Assembly: GCA_000402775.1 (NCBI GenBank)
Contig: AQSC01000061.1
Location: 14,856 to 78,855, forward strand
Direction of reading: 5' to 3'
Source of the DNA: Euryarchaeota archaeon SCGC AAA252-I15
Lineage (GTDB): Archaea; Altiarchaeota; Altiarchaeia; IMC4; SCGC-AAA252-I15
Length of the DNA: 64,000 nucleotides
Position 1 is the first letter of the stretch; each line of letters opens with the position of its first letter. The notes beneath the pieces are model-generated. The model had not been told where the DNA came from. It searched no databases and worked only from the letters and a program-made list of their open reading frames with translations. Positions 51,807-60,899 of this stretch are shown piece by piece. The position numbers were made by a program, and so were the translations under genes.

Positions 51807-52070
51807 TCAGCCAATGGTGTTTGCTCGAATAACTTCCTCTAAAACCTTGAGGAAAGCTCCTTCGTCTTCCTTGGCAAGTGGGACAACGTTTCCGTCCTCT
51901 ATCCTAAGGTCGTTGCCGTCGGCAACAACAACAAGAGCCCTTGACACTGGCACACCATACACTTTTTGAAGTTCTTCGTTGTCGTTTAAATCGCTTATAA
52001 TATCGTCTAAAACATCCATGCGTATCCCAACCCTGTCAGGATTAATTCGCGTTTCTTCGTTTTCTCCCAT
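51807..52070 (-). CDS. small acidic protein, unknown
   Basis: This 87-residue protein (MGENEETRINPDRVGIRMDV) has a helical N-terminus and a VPVSRALVVVADGNDLRIEDG segment. The start at 52070 is supported by a GAGGTG site 7 bases upstream; the longer frame to 52085 would include that site. It is co-transcribed with the DUF167 gene. No family recognised. Confidence 0.65.
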   Translation of the reverse strand: MGENEETRINPDRVGIRMDVLDDIISDLNDNEELQKVYGVPVSRALVVVADGNDLRIEDGNVVPLAKEDEGAFLKVLEEVIRANTIG

Positions 52071-52138
52071 TTTATTACACCTCAAGTATTCTGAGCCAAA
52101 ATATGTAAGTATATTAGACTTACTATATAAAACAAAGT

Positions 52139-53536
52139 TTAGCCCCTAAGTGATTTCATGTGTGCGATGCTGTTTTGAATGTGTTTTTTCGAGGCTACGT
52201 CACCTCTATTCCAAAGACCCCCCCCTTTAATGGATTCTATCCCTTCAAGCGATTTTTCCCTTGCCTCCTCTATCGAGTCTCCAAGACCTACGCATGCTAC
52301 AGTACGTGATTTCAACGAATAATTGTTGTTGTCTCGGACTTCCATTGAACCTGGGAATACCCTCAACCCTCCTCCATCACCCACAAGCTTGTATGCTGCA
52401 CTCAAATCCACTACACCCCCGATTTCGTGACTGACAACCTTGTCGGGGTGTCTTTTATCGTATCCTCCATAGCTTTGGGGGACTTTGTATGTTACAACAG
52501 TGGCCTTAGGCTTCATTGACACCCTCTTTAAACTTCCTTCAAGCATTGCGTAGCACAAGTCGACGTAATCATCGGCGAGGGCGGGCATAATGTTCATTAT
52601 CTCGGGGTCTCCAGGCCTTGAGTTTATCTCAAGGACTTTAGGATCGTCTTTTGTGTGTATGAATGCGACGTAAAACGGAAGTCCCAACAGACCCTTATTC
52701 CTTCCCTCACCCTTAACTTGCTTGAAAATCTTATCTACAATATCCTCCTCCACTTCCCTATCTTTCGGAGTCATGAAAGGCAAGTGGTCACCCACATCCT
52801 TGTAGGATCCCATACCTCCCGTATTAGGGCCTATATCCCCTTCAAACGCCCGCTTATAGTCGCGGGTGTCCGGGAAAGGTGCGAGGGTCTTACCGTCACA
52901 GTAAGCCATAAACGAGGATTCTTCACCGTCAATCTTCTCCTCGACAATCACAATACCCGACTCATAATTAGACTTGAAATACTCGAAATAATCATCCTTC
53001 GAGTTAAAATGATCCCCCCAGACTCCAACACCTTTGCCGAAACCCGGCTTGTCAGGTTTCACCACGACCTGGCTTTCAAGCTCACCAAACCATTCATAAA
53101 CATTATCTTTCACATTCGACAAAGACCAGTCTACGTGAGGGTCGAAGACCTTGTATCTCGGATTCGCACTCGGACAACATTCCGCTAAAAGTTCCCTCTG
53201 CTCTACCTTACTGGCTTCGATAGCGTACTCTTTCGCAGGACATAAAACTGGAATACCCGTTTTTTCCAGCATTACGTCGTGAAGACCCTCGATTACCGGC
53301 CCCTCAGGCCCAACGACACAGAATTCGATTTCTTCTTTGTGTTTAAACGCGAAATCCGAAATAGAGTTCACATTCAAGTCCGGAACAACAACATGCTCAT
53401 ACGCTCTTTCAATATTGAAAGGATTTTTCTGTTTGTCGACTATAAAAAGCCTTGTCTTATGGCTTGAACGGCACAGGGCGTCTACCATCGAGACACCTCG
53501 CGATCCATAGCTTACTACAAGTACTCCAACACTCAT
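52139..53536 (-). CDS. purD: phosphoribosylamine-glycine ligase
   Basis: PurD joins phosphoribosylamine and glycine in purine synthesis. The 465-residue ATP-grasp enzyme has VGVLVVSYGSRG, VVVKPDKPGFGKGVGVWG, VEEKIDGEESSFMAYCDG, the conserved GPNTGGMGSY and EINSRPGDPEIMNIMP. It is slightly longer than bacterial PurD (about 430 residues). A GGGGTGA site precedes the ATG. Confidence 0.93.
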   Translation of the reverse strand: MSVGVLVVSYGSRGVSMVDALCRSSHKTRLFIVDKQKNPFNIERAYEHVVVPDLNVNSISDFAFKHKEEIEFCVVGPEGPVIEGLHDVMLEKTGIPVLCPAKEYAIEASKVEQRELLAECCPSANPRYKVFDPHVDWSLSNVKDNVYEWFGELESQVVVKPDKPGFGKGVGVWGDHFNSKDDYFEYFKSNYESGIVIVEEKIDGEESSFMAYCDGKTLAPFPDTRDYKRAFEGDIGPNTGGMGSYKDVGDHLPFMTPKDREVEEDIVDKIFKQVKGEGRNKGLLGLPFYVAFIHTKDDPKVLEINSRPGDPEIMNIMPALADDYVDLCYAMLEGSLKRVSMKPKATVVTYKVPQSYGGYDKRHPDKVVSHEIGGVVDLSAAYKLVGDGGGLRVFPGSMEVRDNNNYSLKSRTVACVGLGDSIEEAREKSLEGIESIKGGGLWNRGDVASKKHIQNSIAHMKSLRG

Positions 53537-53589
53537 GAAAATTCACCCCGCTTTATTAGGTGAGATTATGTGCGTCTTCAAATAAATAT

Positions 53590-54663
53590 TTACTTCTTTC
53601 CGTAAACAACAGCACCCAAAACCAAGCCCGCTCCAACCAAAACATAGAGCATCCCTGACCTGTTCCTTGATCCTGACGCGACGACGTTTCCAGTCACTTT
53701 CCCAAGTTTTTTTATCGTCGTAGTTTGAGTGATGGTTGTTGTAGTATCACCTGTCATTGAAGTCGTTGTTGTCTTCAACTTCTCCTCAGCTAGGAAATGT
53801 GATAAAACCGTGGTGGTCGATGAACTACTCGAAGACACATTTAGTGTTATCGAAGTTGTAGAGCTTGAAGTCGTAGTCTGTTCCACCGTAACCAGTACTG
53901 TGGCTTGTTTGTGGGGGTATCCGCGCGCCATAATCAGAAGCCGGTATTCACCCACCTCATCAAGGTTTATTCTTAATGTGCCGTTTTCATCAGCTTCAAT
54001 CGTTTTTAACCACTTTAGATTTTCGTTTCTAACTTCAACAGTCACATCCTCAATAATTTTTCCCGTTTTTTCATCAAAAACATTAAATTCCATGAAATCA
54101 TTAGTTGAAATGCTCATCATCTTCCCCGGAATGGGGGCTTTCCCCCCTGAAAAAACGAGGTTCCTCTCCTTCTTCGGCCTTTCCACAATCGGACAAACCT
54201 CGGAAAATTCCACATCCCCAGGGATCGAACCCCAAGGCCCAAAAGCGTACCCCAAAAGGTCTCCTTCTCGCGCGCAATAATGGCCGTCAAAAGATGTGAG
54301 ATCACCATCCCAGCATGAATCACCGGCATCCCAACCCACGGGCATGTAATCCCAACCACCACCATCAGAAAAATGAAAGCTCCAGTATTCGTTAGAATTG
54401 CAATAACAGTCGTTTGCAGGGCATCCAACACTTTCAATACCACAAAGACCATGACCCCACATTCCCCCATCACTCCAAGCCATAACAAGGCTTGTTTCCT
54501 GCATGACTTTGTAGCCGTCAGTTTCGGGTGCAACTTCCACACACTCCGTTTTCACAGTCCCGTCTGGGAATTCAACCACAACTCCGACGCGAACGGCGCT
54601 AGCTCCTAGTGAAATGAGCATTAATATTATTACTCCGGTAAGATTTTTCACATTATTATCCAT
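53590..54663 (-). CDS. membrane-anchored secreted protein with DUF4430-like domain
   Basis: This 357-residue protein has a signal peptide (GVIILMLISLGASA). A cysteine-rich N-terminal domain follows (VVEFPDGTVKTECVEV, GIESVGCPANDCYC, EYWSFHFSDGGGWDYMPVG), resembling DUF4430, a domain of cobalamin-binding and ECF-associated proteins. A beta-sandwich segment (FDEKTGKIIEDVTVEVRNENLKW), a Ser/Thr-rich stalk and a C-terminal membrane helix (LYVLVGAGLVLGAVVYG) complete it. GGTGAT decides the start at 54663. It is divergent from the ECF transporter and is probably its extracellular substrate-binding helper. Confidence 0.75.
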   Translation of the reverse strand: MDNNVKNLTGVIILMLISLGASAVRVGVVVEFPDGTVKTECVEVAPETDGYKVMQETSLVMAWSDGGMWGHGLCGIESVGCPANDCYCNSNEYWSFHFSDGGGWDYMPVGWDAGDSCWDGDLTSFDGHYCAREGDLLGYAFGPWGSIPGDVEFSEVCPIVERPKKERNLVFSGGKAPIPGKMMSISTNDFMEFNVFDEKTGKIIEDVTVEVRNENLKWLKTIEADENGTLRINLDEVGEYRLLIMARGYPHKQATVLVTVEQTTTSSSTTSITLNVSSSSSSTTTVLSHFLAEEKLKTTTTSMTGDTTTTITQTTTIKKLGKVTGNVVASGSRNRSGMLYVLVGAGLVLGAVVYGKK

Positions 54664-54682
54664 TAATATCACCAATTACAAT

Positions 54683-54707
54683 AAAGTTGGATAAATTATC
54701 CAACTTT
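54683..54707. promoter_or_regulatory. perfect 25-bp palindrome, likely operator
   Basis: AAAGTTGGATAA (54683-54694), one central A, and TTATCCAACTTT (54696-54707) form a perfect palindrome in the 72-bp gap between the divergent DUF4430-like gene and ecfT. A TATA-like TTTTATATTC overlaps its right edge. The position allows one regulator to control both transcripts. Confidence 0.75.
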
Positions 54708-54735
54708 TATATTCATTAACAATAATCATATAAAA

Positions 54736-55581
54736 ATGAAATTAAAATTCAACACCATAACATGGACTGCTTGGATGCTTACTGGAGCCACCATAACCCT
54801 CCTCTCAAATAATCCCGCAAATATCATACTCTTATCCCTGATACTTCTTGCATCCGCGAAAAAACACCACATTTCAACTTCAAACACGATAAAGGCTGCA
54901 ATCTTTTTCAGCATACCGCTTCTTTTAATCAACGTGCTCTTCGTTCACGAAGGACAACATATCCTAACAGAAATACCCGCCGACATCCATCTAATTGGAA
55001 TACAAATACCAATAACTCCCATCTCAGGCCCAATAACACTTGAGAGTGTTTCAGCCGCGTTTTTATTTTCAATACTTCTACTCAACACACTGCTACTGTT
55101 TACAATCTACAACAAGGAAACCTCAATCGACAACGTTCTACGCCTAATACCCACAAGACTTTCCCACTCAACACTTCTCATCGCAATAGCACTCCGCTTC
55201 ATACCCACCATAACACAAGACGCACAAGCAGTAACCGAAGCCCAACGCTGCCGAGGATTAATTTTTCAAACCGGCAGCCTAGCAAACAGGATTAAAGCAA
55301 ACTCGTCGGTCATGATTCCAACATTTGTAAACTCTCTTGAAAGGTCTTACGTTTTGGCTGAAGCCCTTGAATCAAGAGGTTATTCTAAAAACAGAACTCG
55401 ATATTTAAAGGAGGATTGGAGTTTAGGGGATTGGATATTGTCTTTCACTTATCTTCTTTCAATAACCTATCTTGTTTCTTCGTGGGCGGGATTCGGTTTT
55501 CCATACTGGAACAACCCTGAACTACTCTTCAGCCTCGACTTACGAGTTTTGATGACTCAAATGTTTTTACTTATCCCATGA
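54736..55581 (+). CDS. ecfT: ECF transporter transmembrane component
   Basis: This 281-residue EcfT/CbiQ-type protein has about five membrane helices and the cytoplasmic coupling motifs EAQRCRGL and AEALESRGYSK that contact the two ATPase domains. ECF transporters import vitamins. It is followed by the fused ATPase gene with a 4-bp overlap and then by the S component, so the whole importer is one operon. Confidence 0.9.
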   Translation: MKLKFNTITWTAWMLTGATITLLSNNPANIILLSLILLASAKKHHISTSNTIKAAIFFSIPLLLINVLFVHEGQHILTEIPADIHLIGIQIPITPISGPITLESVSAAFLFSILLLNTLLLFTIYNKETSIDNVLRLIPTRLSHSTLLIAIALRFIPTITQDAQAVTEAQRCRGLIFQTGSLANRIKANSSVMIPTFVNSLERSYVLAEALESRGYSKNRTRYLKEDWSLGDWILSFTYLLSITYLVSSWAGFGFPYWNNPELLFSLDLRVLMTQMFLLIP

Positions 55582-57176
55582 AAACCATCGAATTTAACGA
55601 AGTCTCATATTGGTATCCAAATGCGGACGAGCCCGCAATAAATGATGTTTCTTTTAGTGTTTCTCCGGGTGAATTCCTGCTTGTTGTGGGATCGACTGGT
55701 TGCGGCAAGTCAACGCTTCTCAAATGCATAAACGGTCTTGTCCCCCACTTTACTGGCGGGAAAATTAAAGGAAGCATTACTGTTTGCGGTTTAAATCCGA
55801 CTGAAACTCCAACAAAAAAAGTCGCCCAACACGTAGGCTTCGTATTTCAAGACCCTGAAAACCAATTCATAATGTCCACTGTTGAAAGCGAGTTGGCGTT
55901 CGGTCTTGAAAACCTACGTTTAAGTGTTAATGAGATTTCTGAAAGGATTTCCCAAGTCTCAAGCTACTTTAACCTCTCCCACATCATTAATAAAAAAGTC
56001 TCTGAATTGTCTGGCGGGGAGAAGCAGAAAGTCGTCTTGGCCTCTGTTTTAGCTATGAGGCCTAAAGTTATTGTATTGGACGAACCGACTTCCCAGCTCG
56101 ACCCGGAAAGCGCGTCTAATCTACTGTATTCTTTAAATAGCTTGAATAGTGATTTCGGCCTTACCGTTGTTTTAGCAGACCACCGTATTGACAGGGTATA
56201 TCCCTTTGTCAACAAGGTTTTAGATTTGGATTGTGGGGTAATTGGGAAACCAGAAGACATACTACCCAACTCCGTTAATTCTCCAGCACTCCTAAAACTC
56301 TCTAAAGACCTAAAAGACAAGCGAATTAACATAGGCCACCCCAAGACAGTGTCTGAAGCTAAAATCAATCTTAAAAAACACCTTAAAAAATTCAACTCCA
56401 AGAAAATCAAGTCCCGTAAAAAAGGGGTGGTTGTCGTATCCATAAGAAAACTGTCCAAATCCTTCAACGGGAAAAAAGTTCTAAATAACATAAATCTTGA
56501 TTTCTTCCGAGGTGAATTCACAGTCATTATGGGTCGCAACGGAGCCGGTAAATCAACTCTCATAAAACACTTGAATGGCCTCCTCCAACCCGACTTCGGT
56601 TCAATTCAAGTTAAAGGAATGTCTCCCGCCTCATTTCCTATTGAAGAGATGGCCAGGAAAATAGGATTTGTATCTCAAAATCCAAACAACTACTTATTCT
56701 CGGAAACCGTTTCCGAAGAACTAGCCTTTACAGCAAGAAACCTCAACTCATTACCAGACATCGAAAGAATTCTTGAAAACCTCAATCTTTCTTCAAAAAA
56801 AAACCTTTATCCCCGGGATCTTTCTGGAGGCGAACGACAGAAGGTGGCTATTGGCTCCATACTTACCGGAGAACCTGATATCCTTGTTTTTGACGAGCCA
56901 ACCCGCGGGATGGATTCGGACAGTAAACACCAATTGATATCTCTTCTGAAGGAATTCACAGATCAAGGGAAAACGGTTGTTGTAGTCACCCACGACGTTG
57001 AGACTGCGGCTGAATCAGCTGATAGGATTATAATCCTCGATAACGGTGTAATTACTGCTGACGGACCTGCAACTAAAGTCCTTAACGGAAACAATTTATT
57101 TCAAACTCAAATCAACAAACTTTTCCCAACTAAAAACTACCTTACAGTAGATGATGCATTAAAGGGATTGACATGA
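55578..57176 (+). CDS. ecfA: fused double ATPase of ECF transporter (EcfA1-EcfA2)
   Basis: This 532-residue protein carries two complete ABC ATPase domains. The first has Walker A GSTGCGKST, signature LSGGEKQKV and Walker B VIVLDEPTSQLDPE. The second has GRNGAGKST, LSGGERQKV and ILVFDEPTRGMD. A basic linker (KKFNSKKIKSRKK) joins them. One gene therefore supplies both energy-coupling subunits of the importer. It overlaps ecfT and ecfS by 4 bp on each side. Confidence 0.93.
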   Translation: MKTIEFNEVSYWYPNADEPAINDVSFSVSPGEFLLVVGSTGCGKSTLLKCINGLVPHFTGGKIKGSITVCGLNPTETPTKKVAQHVGFVFQDPENQFIMSTVESELAFGLENLRLSVNEISERISQVSSYFNLSHIINKKVSELSGGEKQKVVLASVLAMRPKVIVLDEPTSQLDPESASNLLYSLNSLNSDFGLTVVLADHRIDRVYPFVNKVLDLDCGVIGKPEDILPNSVNSPALLKLSKDLKDKRINIGHPKTVSEAKINLKKHLKKFNSKKIKSRKKGVVVVSIRKLSKSFNGKKVLNNINLDFFRGEFTVIMGRNGAGKSTLIKHLNGLLQPDFGSIQVKGMSPASFPIEEMARKIGFVSQNPNNYLFSETVSEELAFTARNLNSLPDIERILENLNLSSKKNLYPRDLSGGERQKVAIGSILTGEPDILVFDEPTRGMDSDSKHQLISLLKEFTDQGKTVVVVTHDVETAAESADRIIILDNGVITADGPATKVLNGNNLFQTQINKLFPTKNYLTVDDALKGLT

Positions 57177-57853
57177 AGGCAAAAAGAATATTATTTTTCA
57201 CAACACTTTTAGGTTTAATAATCTACTACACGTTTCTCCTTCACCCCCCATGGATCATTCCAACGCTAGCAGTAGTATTTTCAATACTAGGATTAATTTT
57301 CATCGAATTCGAAAAAAACCACGCCACAACCCGCACCATCTCCTTGCTCGGATTCATAACTGCCTTAACAGTCGTCTCCCGCCAAATAATACACGGGGTC
57401 GCTGTCAGCCCCGTCTTCTTGTTCACAATAATTACCGGATACCTGTTCGGCTCAGTAAGCGGATTCATGGTGGGCGCCGCATCAATGCTCGTCTCAAACT
57501 TCTTTGTGGGCGGCCAAGGCCCGTGGACCCCATTCCAGATGATTGGATTGGGTTTGATAGGAGCGGTCGCCTCCCTCCTTCCCAAACCGGAAAGAATGAG
57601 GCATAAAATTATTGTCCTATCCTTTTACGGGCTTTTCTCCTCCTTCCTCTACTCGGCAGTAACCGACATATTCTGGTGGATGGCTTTCACATCCAAACAC
57701 ACTCTTGCCACCTACCTTGCGATTTCAACCGCCGGAGTCATCTTTTCAATAGCACGCGGGTTGGGAAACATCCTGCTTTTCATACTTTTAGGGCCTCCCA
57801 TCCTCAAAGTCTTGGAAAGGTTTCGCGACCGCTTTTACGTCGAGTATTTATAA
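57173..57853 (+). CDS. ECF transporter substrate-binding (S) component, probably corrinoid
   Basis: This 226-residue membrane protein has six helices and an S-component pattern: ALTVVSRQIIHGVAVSPVFLFTIITGYLFG, then GGQGPWTPFQMIGLGLIGAVAS. It sets the substrate of the importer. The neighbouring DUF4430-like secreted protein and MetE make cobalamin or a related corrinoid the best guess, but the S component itself is not diagnostic to me. It overlaps ecfA by 4 bp. Confidence 0.8.
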   Translation: MKAKRILFFTTLLGLIIYYTFLLHPPWIIPTLAVVFSILGLIFIEFEKNHATTRTISLLGFITALTVVSRQIIHGVAVSPVFLFTIITGYLFGSVSGFMVGAASMLVSNFFVGGQGPWTPFQMIGLGLIGAVASLLPKPERMRHKIIVLSFYGLFSSFLYSAVTDIFWWMAFTSKHTLATYLAISTAGVIFSIARGLGNILLFILLGPPILKVLERFRDRFYVEYL

Positions 57854-57877
57854 AAACCCTCGTCGACATAATTTAAG

Positions 57878-58909
57878 ATGACCTTTCAAATAGACGACAT
57901 CGGAAGCTTCCCCCTACCAGAAGGTGCTTCAAGGGACAGGCTCCGTGAAATCGCGGAAAAAATCATTGAAGGCTCTTTCACAGAGGAAGAGGAGGATGAA
58001 TTCATCGCAGTTGCCGTTAAAATGTTTTCTGCAAAAATTGACGCTGGAATAGAGGTTCCAAATTATCCTCAACTTCACGAGATGATCGACGGTTTTATGA
58101 AGCCCATAGAGAAATTTTGCGTCGACGGTGAACCACACCTCATAAAAAGCGAGTACGCAATAATTCCCGAAGTCGAGGTCGTAAAGGTTTATGCTGAACG
58201 CTTGTTCGAAGAAGGGGGGGAGAAAACAAACCTCCGCGTCTGCGTAACCGGCCCCCTAGACCTTTACGTTCGCTCGATATCAACTCAGGTTGAAGGGGAT
58301 CTCTTTGCAAGCATCGGGAAAAGTGTTGGAAGCTTCATCGAAAATTCCATTCTAGACGAAGATTACATCAAAACCACTTCAGTCTCCTTGGACGAGCCGA
58401 GCTTAGGGCTTAACCCCAACATCATAGTCTCCCCCGACGACCTGGTGTCTGCCTGGGATCACGCCACCAAACACGTAACAAACCAGGACGTTCAAATACA
58501 CTTGCACGCCCCCGCCGAAGCTGAACACGTCTACCAGACGAAGAAAATAAATGTCATAGGCGTTGAAACCGCGGAAAACCCAAGCCACCTTAAAGCTTTC
58601 GACAAGAAAACACTCGAAGAACACGACCGCTACCTCCGTGTGGGAATCGCGCGCTCAAACATAACTGCTCTATCATCCGACTTCGAGCAGAAACACGGGG
58701 TTAATCCCATGAACGACGCCGCGGCACTCTCCTCAATGATTGATGAATTCGAGTCCCCTAAAATAATCCGCAGTCGCCTAGACAAAGCCCGTAAAATCTT
58801 CGATGATAGAATAAAGTACGTCGGCCCCGACTGCGGGCTAGGGTTGTGGCCGAGCATAAAAAGCGCTAGCAAGCTACTTGAAAACACCGTGAAAGCGGTG
58901 CGAGATTAA
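57878..58909 (+). CDS. metE: core methionine synthase (MetE-like, folate-independent type)
   Basis: The 343-residue product corresponds to the C-terminal catalytic half of MetE. Archaeal core MetE proteins methylate homocysteine using methylcobalamin or a corrinoid protein rather than polyglutamyl methyl-folate. Visible features are IGSFPLPEG, SLDEPSLG, a metal site with HLH where classic MetE has HxC, GVETAENP with a conserved Glu, and GPDCGLGLWPS with the C-terminal Cys ligand. It follows the ECF importer by 24 bp, so transport and use of the corrinoid are genetically linked. Confidence 0.87.
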   Translation: MTFQIDDIGSFPLPEGASRDRLREIAEKIIEGSFTEEEEDEFIAVAVKMFSAKIDAGIEVPNYPQLHEMIDGFMKPIEKFCVDGEPHLIKSEYAIIPEVEVVKVYAERLFEEGGEKTNLRVCVTGPLDLYVRSISTQVEGDLFASIGKSVGSFIENSILDEDYIKTTSVSLDEPSLGLNPNIIVSPDDLVSAWDHATKHVTNQDVQIHLHAPAEAEHVYQTKKINVIGVETAENPSHLKAFDKKTLEEHDRYLRVGIARSNITALSSDFEQKHGVNPMNDAAALSSMIDEFESPKIIRSRLDKARKIFDDRIKYVGPDCGLGLWPSIKSASKLLENTVKAVRD

Positions 58910-58981
58910 GGGAAAATCAAACACCCCTCAATCAGGACACTTAATTTTTCTTATTTTTTTATATTACATACATGATTTAAT

Positions 58982-59995
58982 ATGGGTTGGGGTAAAATTT
59001 GTCTTATATTTCTGGTATTGATTTCTGTTTGTGGTTGCACTCAAAAACAGCATATCCCCATGACTACGACGTTATCTTGCACTCCCCCCTATATCAAGGT
59101 CGGGAATGACTGCTGCCTTGACGAGGATAATGACAACAGTTGTGATAGAGACAAGCCCACTACGTCAACACTTGCCATGTCAACGTCCTCGAGCACAACG
59201 TCAACGCTGGTGATGGACTCGTGTATGAACGTGTGCCGCATAAAATACGATCAAACAGGGGAGTGCGTTCGAAGTGGTGCTGAATGTCATAGCTCCATCA
59301 AGCATATTGAGAAGGACGGGAATAAGTTTTGCAAGGCAGAAAGCAGGGTGTACGACTCCTGCTGTTGCATTAAAGCAACCCCAAAAGAACCAGAAACGAC
59401 TACCATGGTGACTCTCGTTGGAAGTTATGAGGTGGTTAGCAGTGAAGACAAAAGTATAAAAGCAATGGACAAATCTTTCTCCGAGTATGTGTCGGCAAAT
59501 GAGATTGCGAAACTGCCGACAAATATCCGGAAAAGATATAAGATAATTGTTCCTTCAGATGTCTCTAAAGAACAACTCAAGGCAACCTTAACCCAAATTG
59601 TTGAGGATGAAACATCAAAGAACCGTGATATAGATGAGATTATTATTTTTGCATATGGGCGAAAGGAAGACATTAATTTTGGTGTATATACTTACGGCAG
59701 AGTTGAATGGTGCCCGAATGGTGACTGGGGAGGGGTTACTGAAAGAATAGCGTCATCTAACGACAGGTCCTCGTATCAATACGTCTTCGACATCAGAGAC
59801 AAGGTCGGGGCAGCACAATCAGGCAGGCCTACGGAGCGAGACTTTGAGATATATACTGCCTTAGACAAGGCGTTGTTTGCAGAACCCGATACTGCAGAGG
59901 AGATAATAAACAAGAGAATTGCAAGCCAATATGGAATAACCGAAACGGAGCTAACCGACATTTACATCAAAGTTCTAGTTTATCAGATGACATAA
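58982..59995 (+). CDS. cysteine-rich lipoprotein with C-terminal globular domain
   Basis: This 337-residue protein has a lipoprotein signal (CLIFLVLISVCGC). A CCLDEDNDNSCDRDKP calcium-like loop, a Thr/Ser-rich linker and a cysteine domain (CRIKYDQTGECVRSGAECHSS, FCKAESRVYDSCCC) follow. A C-terminal domain of about 190 residues has no recognised family. A TATA box (TTTTTATATTA) about 30 bases upstream suggests a leaderless transcript. The first 150 residues are paralogous to the next gene. Confidence 0.75.
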   Translation: MGWGKICLIFLVLISVCGCTQKQHIPMTTTLSCTPPYIKVGNDCCLDEDNDNSCDRDKPTTSTLAMSTSSSTTSTLVMDSCMNVCRIKYDQTGECVRSGAECHSSIKHIEKDGNKFCKAESRVYDSCCCIKATPKEPETTTMVTLVGSYEVVSSEDKSIKAMDKSFSEYVSANEIAKLPTNIRKRYKIIVPSDVSKEQLKATLTQIVEDETSKNRDIDEIIIFAYGRKEDINFGVYTYGRVEWCPNGDWGGVTERIASSNDRSSYQYVFDIRDKVGAAQSGRPTERDFEIYTALDKALFAEPDTAEEIINKRIASQYGITETELTDIYIKVLVYQMT

Positions 59996-60006
59996 ACTAA
60001 CAGAAT

Positions 60007-60705
60007 ATGAATCATAAAAATATTTTTATAAATGGGTGTAAAATTGGCCTTCTTTTTCTGGCTATATTATTAGTTTCAGGTTGTATCGGAAGTAGCACCC
60101 CCACATGTAATACACCTTATATTCTTGTAGGAGAAGATTGTTGTTTGGACGAGAATGATGACAATATTTGTGATAAAGACAAACCTCTAACAACTACCTT
60201 GTCTACATCTTCATCATCTACAAGACCTGCAACTTCTACCACGTCGACTTCCTCAACAACACTCAAACCCGATTCTTGCGAGAATGTATGTAAAATCAAC
60301 TATGGTCAGTATGGAAGTTGTGTTCAGAATGGGGCTCAATGCAGCTCAAAAAATAGCCACATAGAGTTTGAGGGTCATACATTCTGTAAAGCGGAAAGTA
60401 GAGTTTATGACCTTTGCTGTTGTATAGATAATTCAGAAATAAAATCACAAACGACCTCACTAACACTGTATACTACGTCCTATAGCCCCTCAACAACAAT
60501 TACAAAGACTTCTTATAGTGCTTCATCAAGTAGTTCTAGTGGTTCATGCGCATATGTTGGTAGTGTAAATTCAAACATTTATCATTATCAAAGTTGCAGG
60601 TGGGCGAAAAAAATTACTCCAGAAAATGAGATTTGTTTCTCATCCATTGCAGATGCAAAAAGTAAGGGATACAGGGCATGTAAAGTATGCCATCCACCCT
60701 CTTAA
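60007..60705 (+). CDS. paralogous cysteine-rich lipoprotein
   Basis: This 232-residue protein has lipobox LVSGC and the same order of elements as the preceding gene: CCLDENDDNICDKDKP, a Thr/Ser linker, and CKINYGQYGSCVQNGAQCSS with FCKAESRVYDLCCC. Its C-terminal end is different: a short cysteine domain (YVGSVNSNIYHYQSCRWAKKI ... CKVCHP) of the kind found in Ada-like or nuclease-associated zinc modules. Tandem duplication with domain exchange is the simplest reading. The 195 bases that follow have no gene. Confidence 0.75.
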   Translation: MNHKNIFINGCKIGLLFLAILLVSGCIGSSTPTCNTPYILVGEDCCLDENDDNICDKDKPLTTTLSTSSSSTRPATSTTSTSSTTLKPDSCENVCKINYGQYGSCVQNGAQCSSKNSHIEFEGHTFCKAESRVYDLCCCIDNSEIKSQTTSLTLYTTSYSPSTTITKTSYSASSSSSSGSCAYVGSVNSNIYHYQSCRWAKKITPENEICFSSIADAKSKGYRACKVCHPPS

Positions 60706-60899
60706 AATATGTTACTCTCTTTACCAAGAGCGAACTTTATCTATCATCCACGAGAGATAATACACAGACCAAGCGAGTACAAGTATTAGAGAAGTAATTA
60801 TTCCTATTTTATCAGTTGTAATTCCCCAGATAATTCCTTCAAGGCAAATTTCATTTTTTCTCTATTATATTTTACTTTAAACTCATTATTGTTTACATT

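Noticed and set aside
53729..54280. Plus-strand ORF of 183 codons opposite the DUF4430-like gene
   Set aside because: It is the antisense of a gene with signal peptide, Shine-Dalgarno and membrane anchor; the Val/Ser composition is typical of a shadow frame.
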